64,000 nt of DNA from Toxonevra muliebris (taxonomy: Eukaryota > Arthropoda > Insecta > Diptera > Pallopteridae), in NCBI GenBank assembly GCA_963691655.1, contig OY829326.1, positions 24,540,878 to 24,604,877 on the forward strand. Reading direction: 5' to 3'. The position numbers and the translations under genes were made by a program. Positions within the stretch are counted from its first letter, which is position 1, and each line of letters opens with the position of its first letter. A model generated the notes under the pieces. The model was not told where the DNA came from, searched no databases, and worked only from the letters and a program-made list of their open reading frames with translations. Of this stretch, positions 40,301 to 52,300 are shown one piece after another.

Positions 40301-43300
40301 TCAAAATATTATTAAAAATACTTAATAATAAAAAGATGTGTAAAAAAACCAATTTCTTATGTAGATGGAACTTTACTCTGTCGATAGAGACACATTTTGT
40401 GTAAGTCGGAGTATTTTTAATCTCTCTGAACGTTTTTTTTGTAAAAATATGTGTGCATCGCGTACAGCTATACCTGGACATTTAAAAACTCGTGAATAGT
40501 ATTTTTTGAATATTTGGAGGCTCCTAAACATGAAAATCAACATTTCGATTTTTTCCTACTACGGGAAGTACACATTCCCCTGAGAGGGTTAAAGACACAA
40601 ATTTCACTACTCAACACAAAATTGGCGTCAGACATCATTTCTTTGATCACGATGGTGTATTTTTTTGAGATATTTCAACTTGAAATACGCTAATCATATA
40701 GAAATGGCGCATGAGCCCTGAAGTAAAAGAAAAGTTGTAATTTTTTGAGTAGTGTTAACTTATATGATATTTTTTATGTTTAGAAATGTTTAGAAATTAT
40801 AATAGCAGGAAAACTATCAAGAGATTACAGCTTGTTAAAAATATTTTATTTTAATTGCTGTAAAATACTGGAACACGACTTACAATCTTAAATATTTTGT
40901 AACAATATTTTAGTTTTATCTATAAATGTTTTCCAAAAGTATAGAATATCCAATACTGATCCTTTTTCGATATCAAGTAAAATACTTATGGTATGGCATC
41001 GAGTAAAATAAGTACTTGAATTGAATGAAAAGTATCGAGTAGTTACTCGTATTAACTTGTATCGAATCATCGTTAGCTATGAAGCTATAGACAATCACTG
41101 GTTAACCCTTTTTCTATTCATATTTAATTTCATATTCTGTAGTCTGTTATGACAAAATTTCTGCTTGGTAATATTTTATAGCATTTTATTTTTTAAAATT
41201 AGTGAAACAGATTTTACGATAAATTTTTGCACTTAGATTTTTGACTTGATTTCAAAGACAAAAAAATGTAAAAAGAAATATAATCAGCACGAAATTTCAA
41301 ATGTTTGGCAACAAAAAAACATGAAGAATACCTTACAAAACTGAATACATGTTTTATTACTAGTAAAATTGACGACCTCGATAGTCTAACGGATAGTGCA
41401 CTAGACTTTCATCTGGGAAGTTCGGGTTCGATTCCCGTCTTCGTCTGGTGGTTTGTTTTCATAACTTTCTTATATTCATTATCAATATGAAGTGCATGAG
41501 AATTATAAGATAGTGTAAAAGTACAGACCTTGGCTGGAAATGGCAAAACAACCAAGCCGATAAAAAATTGCAACACAGCCGCTGTTCATAAAAATTATTT
41601 ATTAATATTTCCTCTTCATGATAAAGTCAAACCTTTTTTATTTACTCCTTTTTTTCAAAAGTTTATCTACAAATTGAGATTGTAAAATCAGTACATTCTA
41701 ATGTGCATTAACTCTGATCCCAACAGCGGATTTGATAGGTCAATGGGTCGAATGGGATAAAAAGAAATTGGGAACTGATCCATGATTTTAGGCAATCTCA
41801 AGAGCTTGTCGCATATTTTGCTCCTGATTTAAAAATAGACTTTCTGTGTGCCTAATCGAATGGCCTCAAAGCCACCTCTTTATATATGTTAATGAGATGC
41901 CAGCTAATCTATTGTGTGAATGCCTGCCGTTGGCCCAATATTTAGTCAGTCAGTCACATCAGATTTCCCTCTGCAATATGGTCATAAAAAAATAAGAAAA
42001 AGTTGGCAGATTGGTACCAAAAATACTACCTAATTGTGGTAGAGTAACTCACTAAGACACCAAGTCGAGTTTTTACAATCACTTACACATGCTGTATGTG
42101 CTAGAATTGTAAACAAATAAAAAAATAAAAACGCTTAGACTATTTTATGTAGCGGTTGCTGTTCTAGATTTTAATTAACTTATCATGTGAAATTTCATAT
42201 ATCAATATAAGTTGTAGTAAATTGAGAAAAGTTGTCTTCAATTTCTTGAGTGATTAAATGTCTAAGATTATTCTTAAATCTTCTAGATAATATTCCAAGA
42301 TCCCATACAATATTGTAGAGAATTTAGAGCACACTTATTTTCCTGAATATAATATTGAAAATTTCTTATACCTAAATGTTATTTTGAGATACTAAACTTT
42401 AATATTTTTAAAACTATGCACATGCAATACAAAATTTTACCCCTAAAATAAAATACTTTTAATATGTCGCTTTATCTTTTTAAAGTATTAAAACAAATAA
42501 CTTTCCAGATACATATCTAACTATACATTTGTTTACGTATGTACAGCAGTATCTAACCGTGTATGCATGCAATCCATATGTAATAATATTTCCAAGGATA
42601 TACATAAAATCAAATGTAAAACTTGACAAAATCACTTTGATTTTCCAGTCACACATTTTAGGGATAATCAACTTTTGCATTTAAAGTATCTCATAAAAAG
42701 GGAAATGTAACTTTGTCGTTCATCGTTCGATGGATGTATGTATGTATGCAATTGTAGTCATCTTCAGGATAATCTAAAGTGTGTATGTGTGTGTGTGAAA
42801 GATTTTATCTTTTAACTACATATGCATGTAGATATGTATGTATGTATGAATTCAGTACAGTTTAGGAAAACAACTTAGATTATTAGTTTACAATGGCTTG
42901 GAGTGTGTGGATATTAAAAATATTTTTCAAGTATTTTTCAGAGATAGAAAGAAAAAGTGAGAAAGAGAGAGAGAGAGAAAGAGTATGTCAAGCAGAAATG
43001 CCATCTGAGAAAACTTACATATTTGTTTATCTACATATGTGTGTTTAAAATGATTACAATATAATGTGTGTGTAATGAAATACTTTAAAGAGAGGAAGAG
43101 AATGAATGAATGAAGGAAGTGAGAGTCTACTAACTTACATAGAGGTATTGTTTGTGTGGTATATGTGTGTGCAATTTACAGCTTATGCATTTACAAAAAA
43201 CTTTGACTACATAAATTTCGTTCTACTGAAAAATAATAAACTAAACTATGAAATGGGAAAATGTTTTTAAAATGTAAATGAAATAAAAATTAAAAAGTTG

Positions 43301-46300
43301 TTGTTTGTTTTTTGTTTTTTTGTTTTTTTTTGTCGTTTTTGCTATTACTATGAAAACTTACTTACCTATATGAGTTTTCAGTGTAATCAGTTTTGTACTT
43401 TTTACTTGGCAATACCATAACTGCATTATAAACCCAATATATGATGGCTCTGCAAATATATTAAGCAAAATTTTATGAAATATTTTTATTTTTTCTTGTA
43501 ACTTTTGGTCAAATGGTTAAAGTAAATGTGTGTGTGTGTGTGTGGAAAAGTCTAATTTGAAGAAAGTTAAGTTCATTTTAAAAATCAAATTTATATATTT
43601 TCTTCTTTTTATGTAGCTATACATTTTGTCTCGAAAATTGCGCTCAATTGAAGTAAAAGAAATTCAAATTTCCTGAAACGTAAAATTGCTAAACGTAACT
43701 TCATTTGTACTCACACACAAACATGTACACATACATACATATATACAGACACATAACATCATATGTATGATGTGTGATGTAATATGAAATGAAGGAAAAT
43801 GTTTCAACAAAATTAAATTTAGAAAAAATGAAATTTTTACTTAGAACACACATACATACATATTTATATCGAGACAAATGTCATTGATGACAGCTGCACT
43901 TAAACTAACCCAGCCAAAAAATTATTCAAAATGGAATTTTAATAGAATTCTAATCAGAATAATAATCAACTTCTGAAGTACTCACTCTGGAATCAATAAT
44001 AGAATTCAATCACAGAAATATATGGATTCAATAGTCAATTTTTCTTCTCTGGCAGCTCTTTACATGCTAAACAACAAAAATCAGATTGTTGTATTTTTGG
44101 TCAATTCTCAATTTAATTTTTCATAATTTTTTAGGCTTTGTGGTCAAATATTCTTTGAAGCAAATAAAGCAATAATCCAACGTTTCGCTTAATTCTTAAG
44201 CTTCATCAGGGCGTCTTTTGAATTAAACAGCATCCAAGAATATATGTCTAGTTTTTGAAAGAATTCTGTGCTCAATCGCTTTCCCCATGATCAAATTCCA
44301 TAGCTCAAGATAGAAGTAAGAAACTTGAGATCATTGGAATTGAAATAGAATTCATTAAAGAAATAACTTAAAGGAATAAAATGACTCAATATCTGCATTC
44401 TATGTACTACTTAAAAGGAAAAGATAAGGCATCACTGGCATCTTAATGTTGTTGAAAGCCTCATTGATCATTGAATACAATATCGATTTCGATGCAGGTA
44501 ATGAAAAGATAATTCATTAGTAATGTACTGCAATTAATTTTTGCTTTCATTGACAAGTAAATGTTATTAGAAATGGTCAGTTTTGGATTGAATATATTGG
44601 GAGTATGAATGTATAAACTCGTAATTGTGACTAACTTCATATCTATCATACGCGCCATTTTTTGACATTGACAGCTATTCTATCTCAAAGATCAGCAAAA
44701 ATACTATAAGAATTGATCTGTTAAATAATTTTCATAATTTTACAAAAGTGTTTTACTATAGCTGAAAATGTCGAATTTCGTGCCAACAAAAAAACATTTG
44801 CGGGAAGTTTTAATTTGCTTCTTCCATTTAAAGAAAAACGCAACTGAAGCACATCGTTTACTCACTGAAGCTTATCCTGACTGTGCTGTAGACGTTAGAA
44901 TGTGTCAGGTGTGGTACGTCCGTTTCAAAAGTGGTGAATTTGATGTTGAAGACAGGGAACGTTCAGGCTGCCCGAAAAAGTTCAAAGATGAAGAATTGAA
45001 GGCATTACTTGAAGAAGATTCATGTGAAATGCAACAAGAACTTGCAGAATCTTTAAGAGTTGATCAATCAACCATTTCTAAATGATTAGAAAAGAAAGGG
45101 TTTTCTGCATCGTATTGTGACTGGCGATGAAAAGTGGATACGTCACGTTAACCCAAAGCGTAAAAAATCATGGGGACCGCCCGGACATGCATCAACATCA
45201 ACGGCAAAGCCGAACATCCATGGACCCAAACTCATGCTGTGTATTTGGAGGGATATGAAAGGTGTCGTGTATTATGAGCTGTTGAAACCGAATGAAACGA
45301 TCACTGGCGACCGCTACCGACTACAATTGATGCGTTTGAGCCGAGCATTAAAGGATAAGAGGCCAGAATATGAGAATAGATACGACGAAGTTATTCTTCA
45401 GCACGACAATGCTCGGCCGCATGTTGCAAGGCAAGTAAAAATATACTTGGAAACGCTGAAATGGGAAGTGCTACCCCACCCGCCGTATTCTCCAGACATT
45501 GCTCCTTCTGATTACCACTTGATTACCACGATCGATGACACATGGCCTGGCTGAACAGCACTTCTGTTCTTTCGAAGAACTCAAAAAATGGGTCGATTCG
45601 TGGATAGCCTCAAAAGATGAGGAGTTCTTTCGACGCGGAATCCGTATGCTACCAGAAAGATGGGAAAGGTAATGGCAAAGGTAATCGATTTACAATGCTT
45701 TGTCATTAATTTGTTGATTTCATTGTTATGTTAATTCTACTGGGAATATATAATGCATTACCTTAAAAAAGCTTAGGAATAAAAGTTTTAATATCTTACT
45801 ATCTTTTCTGATGCAAATAACGTAATGGTAAGACATTGGTAATGCCTTATCCATAATTTCTTCATGTAGATGTTATTAAAAAAGTTATTATTATCTAAAT
45901 GGTGAATGTGATTGAACCATAATATTTTGAACCAGAGAGACACATATCCTGGTTAATTAAGGATGTAGTTTGGTGTTCGAGTTTCAAAAAATCAATTTTT
46001 TTTATTATGTATTTCGAAAGTATAATATACTAAGAGTATACTGTAAACATTTCAGACCAACTCAAAATATTAACAAAGTTTTAGCACATATTTAGTCGTG
46101 AGCGCCTGTTGGTTAAACTGTATGTGTTGTTAAAACTTTAAAAGCGTTTTTATCAAAACAACGTTCTTTGGATCGGCCCAGGTGTTTGAAGAAATTCTAT
46201 AAAATTTATTAAGCAGAAATTTTAACACGTTATTTTACATACCAATGACTCTCGCAGGTAGTAGAATTGTTTATTTATAATCATTATTTCCTATTTTTTA

Positions 46301-49300
46301 TCCAGATTTTCAACAAAAAAAAAGCGAGATGTTTGGTTTTTTTTAGCAGTCTGCCATTTTGTTATTTTTTAATAAAAATGTTTAAATTTACAATCTACCA
46401 GAATGACAATTCTACAGAGCAATATTTTATTTAAATTTCTTGTCTCAGATGATTTCAAGTGCCGTAAACGCCCGGGCCACCTTTTTTTAGGTGTCCACTT
46501 TGGACGTCAAAAGCTCTAAAACAATATCGGGAAAACCGTTTGTATAGTTAATGATGTCAATAATAACATATAAATAAATTGTCATGATTGTATTTTATTT
46601 TGTTATAATAAAAAATGTCCGAAAAACCCATTAAAAATTAGGCCGGAACTCCAGACTACATCCTTCAGCTAAATTTAATGATAATGTATATATTATCACC
46701 AGTTAATTTAGAAGTAAACAATTTCTGGTCCAATTTGTTGTCTCATATGAAATGAGCAATGACTTTTATTAAAAATTATTGCAAGTTGAATGGAATCCAG
46801 AACATTTCTGTTGAATACCAATCAAACCATTTTTACTTGCTGGGTATAAATTTATATGTGTTTATGTATGTAAATATATATTTCTATATATATTCACATA
46901 TACATGAATAGATGTAAATAAAATATAAGTATATGCAAACTCACTTTGGATGTGCTTCTGTATGGCAATCGATGGTTACATCTGTACCAGCTGGTGCGCC
47001 AACAAGTTGATTTGGTACCCAAATCATTGGTGAAACTGCAAAATGAACGAACGAATGAATAGAGCAGCATCAGCATCAACAATAGCAGAGAGAGAAATCC
47101 GATGAAAAATGCCAAGTTGAAGTATATATAAGAAAAATTGAAAGCGTGAAAAAGCTAATATTGTAGTGTATAGTAGAAAATTGTAAAAGATTTTCTATTT
47201 TTTCTTGTATTTGCTATTTAAACGTACTTAATTTTTTTTCTTTTCCAGTAGTAGGAGTAAAAGTGTTTGCACAAAATGAAAAAGTAATGACAATGCAAAA
47301 TGAAGTGTATATGAGAAGTATACCCATGAGTATTCGGATGTACTTATGTAGCTAACTTAAAGAAGCTATGTTAAAGAACAAAAAATTTAGAAGAAACTTG
47401 TTACTTTAAAAATTTAATACACACACTGAGGAGCAAAATATGACAACGATCAGAAAGAGGAACTTTGTTGAAGTAAATTGCTTTCATACATTTATTTTTA
47501 GACAATGCTATGTTATTTTATATCAGTATGACAGTGTTACAGTACAAAAACTGGTGCAATTTCCTGATTAAAAATAATAGGGAAAGTTAAAAATTATTGC
47601 AAATTCCATTGTGACAATTTTTCACTCATATATAAGTGACATAATATGAATTCGACAGGAGAAGATTTTCTGTATTCACATTTTGTTTGTCACCTTATGG
47701 GAAAGTTCACATAAAGTTTCTCTAGAACTATTAACAAGTACATGAATAAATTTGTGGAAAGATGCTTCTAAAGTGCCACAGTTCAATATTTGATAAAAAA
47801 AAAAACAAATGAAATAATTGGAGCCTACGTAGATTTGACGATTATGGCTTGGTATATTGAGAAAAATGTGGACAAACATCATGGAATTTCCATCAGTTTT
47901 TTTTAAAACTTTGTTCATGTGGTATTTGAGGTTAATTATAATGTATAGTTTAAAGTAAAAAATAATAGAAATCAATAGTGAAGAAAAACCCAAGCTATCT
48001 GCATGAGAGTTCTACAAGTGGCGAAAAAAGATAAAGTGCAGTGGTCAACCACCTTTAAAGAAAAGGAGGCCACAAAAATTTGAAGCTAGGCAATTTGCGA
48101 AGCTTCTGATTTTTAACAAAATTAGTTTCGAAAAGCAGAAATGCTATTTTTGTAGTCGAAAGTAAATGTTTGGATCTCCAAAGACGTGGGATATAAGCCG
48201 AAGGAGAAAAAAAAGAAATCCACTTTGTCATCTAAGAAGGTCTTAAGCGGTAAGATTATCCTCAAATGATGGAAACACTAGACTTTTGATGTCTGGAAAC
48301 GAATAACAGATAATTTAAATTGTTTGTCACTCCATCATTAAACAGACAAGATCAAATTCATGTCTCTTTAATCCCATCAAATCACACAAATGATATATAG
48401 AGGCAGATGTTTGATGGTATGTGTGGCGAAGATATAAAAAATATAGTATAGCAATTTTCTGAAAGAGAGCTGGAGTTTCTGATCGTTGTTAATCTTTTGA
48501 TCTTCAGTGTAAGTACGTAAATATGAATTATACTATATGCGACCTTTTTTTGTGGTACGATTTAACATGTCCTTGGTATACGCTAGCGTATCCTAAAGTA
48601 TTTGAAATACATAATAAAACTTTATAGTTTATTAGAAGCCGAGAGATAAACATACTTATATGATTTTGATGAATTAAAAATCTTCTATAACGATGGCTCT
48701 TAGGGCACATGTGAATATATTGAGTGGCACTGTACTAAATTTACTTCCGTTTGAAAATAACAAAGATATAAAAAATAATGGAAACTAAATACTGATCCTG
48801 TCAATTCAGCTCCATTTCTGGAGTGCCTACTCCAAATGCATAATTAAATTTCCTGAATTACTCGTTCGTGATTCCTGTCCCACAAAAGAAAGTGAGGCCA
48901 CGTTTTTTTTTTACTCTGTAAAAAGGCAAGAATCAAATAAATTTTACTAACCATTGGCGAATTCATGGTGTGAGTTTTAATATAATTTCCGATGTTTTGC
49001 GACACATGAATAGCAATTCTAAATAAGTATTTTTAATGCCTTCACAATGATCAGGTCGTAATATATACAGCACTTAAGAAGCTCGTGGGGGTTTTAAAAA
49101 TAAAATCCGCTACAGTTTTAAAGAAAATTTAAGCCCCAACTAAAAAACTAATTTTATTCAATTCTTTTTTTTTTTTTTGGTGTAGCAAAAATTGGCCACA
49201 ATTTTAAGTATTTTGAAATATCTAATTTGAAATCAGAAATCAGATTATTTTGCATTTTCCTTCCACGAATTGTAGGCGCTATAATTTTTGTATTTTTTTT

Positions 49301-52300
49301 TAGGGAAATAAGTATTCCACAATTCTGATGTGCTATATTTTTTTCTGTTGAGTATGTCCTTGACTGAGCTATTGCTTCTACTATACAGCAGTACAGGGCC
49401 GTAGCCAGGATTTTTTTTCGGGGGGTGTTTTCATTTGAAGAAAATTGACATTGACTTGCCATTACTGATGATGAGCCCGACCTCAAAAAAATTAACAAAA
49501 ATACTAAAAATAGTCAGAGGCTCATTTTTTTCAAATGATTATCAGTGGGAATTCGGGCCATGATAAGGAATCCGAATGATGTTGGCTTATATTCCTAAAA
49601 TTCGTGCAGCTACTGCATTGAAAGAGGTCTTCCGAGTCGGGGTGCTCTGAGCAATAATGGGTTAATTACATTTTAAGATTGTTTCCTAAAACTTTGGAGC
49701 TGATCCACTACTACTGCTCACCATGGGTTTTGCTAGTGTTTGTGAATGAATTTTTTATGCTGAACACGAACCTGAGGTAAAAAATTTCCTATCACGCCAC
49801 GTTTTAGAAAGAATGGGATTTAAAACTCTAAAATAGAATTTTTGGCCATTTTTAAAAATTGGAGAGCTGCACACTGGCGTGCTACAAACTACCCATACCA
49901 CGATATTTCTTTAGATGTACACCATCGGAAAAGAAATACTCGCCAGGTGCTTCGGCGGTACCCGCCAACAGCGATCCCATCATAACAGCGCTAGCGCCCA
50001 ACGACAGAGCTTTGACATTATGACCAATCGATTGAATGCCACCATCGGCAATGACAGGAACACCTAATTGTTTGGCATAGGTGGCCACCTGATAGACAGC
50101 AGTGGCTTGTGGACAACCGCATGCCATAACCTCTTGGGTAATGTAAATAGAGCCCGAGCCCATGCCAATGTGCAGCCCATCAACTCCAGCATCAATAAGA
50201 TTTTTGGCTTGAGCACGTGTAACCACTGGAAAACGAAATACTCCCTATAATTAAGTATTCACAATAAATTCGTGGTAAACTCACCATTTCCACCAATCAC
50301 TTGCAAATCTCCAAAATTGGAGAGCTGAACACTGGCGTGCTACAAACTTCGAAATCCAGAAATTATAGGCAGAATCATGACCTTCTAAATGAGCCCTAAA
50401 CCCGAAACTGTAAATCAAAACAGTTACTGCCCTAGAAAAACAATAAATGCAGAATTGCTCAGCATCACCTTCTCTTTTTGTATCCAAAGTCAAACCTCAT
50501 GTCAAAGAAAACAAATCGGATCTGGTCGCATAGTGTAACTAAGATTTCAAGTTTATTTTTTTATTTGACTTTTTAGAAATTAAACCGATGAAAGTAAAAA
50601 ATATTTAAAAACTGTTCAATAGATTTTATTTGGACTTTTTTTTCATCCACTGGCAATTAATATCAAAAAATAGAAGAAAGTTTCCCCATCTCGGGGGGGG
50701 GGGGGGGGTGGTCAGAACCCCCAAAACCTCCCCCTAAATACGGCCTTGCAGCAGTAAGTATAAAAATGTAAGGAACCTACAGTTTTAAATTGAATTCAAG
50801 CACCAAAGCAGAAAGATTGGCTTGTATTCCAGATGGATGGTTCGCTTTAGAAAAACTTTTATTTCCTATTCTTGTTTTTTTTTCGGTTCTGCTGAGTATC
50901 AAATTCAAATCACCAATCAAATCACGTGTTAAACCAAGTATCTCTATTACTCTTTTATATACTTATAGTTGAAAAAGATACTATTTCTTTTCAATTTTCG
51001 AATACAAAGAAGTTTTCATTGAGTTTTGAGTTTTTGAAATAATGCAAACACTTTCGTCAAGGCTTTGTCAAGTTTTGTAACCTTTCGATCATACTGTGCA
51101 CTCAGTGTTTTAGAGCAAAAGGAATAGTCATATGAGTACGCAGTACATGAGCAGAAAAAAAAACAGTCATTGCATGTACGCGAACGTGCTGTGAATTATT
51201 ACCAATGGTTTTTGCTTTTACAGTAATCGGGGCAAAGTTAAAAAAAATAGAAGAAATTATTTAGAAAAATGCGTTAGTAACTTTAGAGAGCATACAAAAA
51301 ATTAGCAATATATTTTATTTTTTAATAGCAAAAAGCCAGGCTACATTTTATTAAACACGTACGCGTATGCATGTGTGAGTATTTGGGAATTTGTTTGTTT
51401 ATAACATATGTAACAAAATGTATTAATGCATATCGAAGTAGTTAGAATACATGCAGGTCATAGGTCAATGTGTGCTTGCATAAGCCTTATTTTGTAAGCA
51501 CTAAAGCATGTAAATCTCCATATTATTGAATGTAGCATGTGCAAATTTAAATAACTTTAAAAACGCATTATAAATAGTTTAAAGTGAATATACTGGAAAA
51601 TATCTACACTTCCTTCGCAATTTCCATATTCTTGTATATTCAATAGCAAATTTGTTCAAATGCAACGCGTATCTACTCGCATACTCTAGTCTAGATACTT
51701 ACACTCTACGTCCAATATAATCCTCTTTGACACTGAAGGCGGCACACCATTCGTTGCAATGCACAGATATGCGCCCATTTCGTTGCGACTTACTTTGGTC
51801 AGTGGCAATACTTCACCATCGTATACTAGAACTGGGATGTTTTCAATGTTCAATGTTGTTGTAGTTGAGGAAAATACACCATGAGACCGTACCCAGACAA
51901 TATCATTCCAATATAAATTCAAAGGACCAAAGTCAACAGTCATGGTAGTATAATATTTAACGTTTTTACGTAAAGTTAAGTGTTACGTTGTTGCAAAAAT
52001 TTATAGTGAGACAAACACGAAACGCAAGAGCATCGTCCAGAAAAATGAGAAAGCAAGAGAGTAAGAGAGGGTGTGAGCCAACATATTGTCATAGAAAAAG
52101 TCAACCGGATGAAACGATTAGATGCACGTTGTTGTTTTTATTATTTTTGTTTTTTTTTTTTTGGGTTGTTGTCGTTAGATATATTGTTGTTGTTGTACGA
52201 ATGTGAAATGTGCGCCGCCATTAGCAGCCAAAAGGTTGACAGGTTCATTGTTCAACGTTTCGGGGTAATATTTCGTTGCAGCAGAAGGCAGAGATTTTTT

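Larger units (their letters stand above)
49394..50748 (-). mobile_element. Pack-type hAT element carrying an IMP dehydrogenase gene fragment (copy 1)
   Basis: An exact 8-bp target duplication CAGCAGTA (49386-49393 and 50749-50756) flanks hAT-like ends CAGGGCCGTAGCCAGG and, in reverse complement, CAAGGCCGTATTTAGG. The 1355-bp element has no transposase. Inside lies a fragment of a host gene with exon, intron and exon in the minus direction (49891-50312), bordered by direct repeats. It sits in the intron between the Ig2 and Ig3 exons of DIP-theta. A run of 16 G (50693-50708) lies near the right end; the other copy has only three. Confidence 0.88.

Noticed and set aside
43911..46845. A large element bounded by CCCAGC-like ends
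   Set aside because: The supposed ends match only over a few bases (CCAGCCAAAAAAT versus CCCAGCAAGTAAAAAT) and no target duplication was found.
49882..50225. IMP dehydrogenase as a real local gene
   Set aside because: Only two exon parts are present, the active-site Cys is missing, there is no start or downstream exon, and the piece is enclosed by transposon ends and exists twice.
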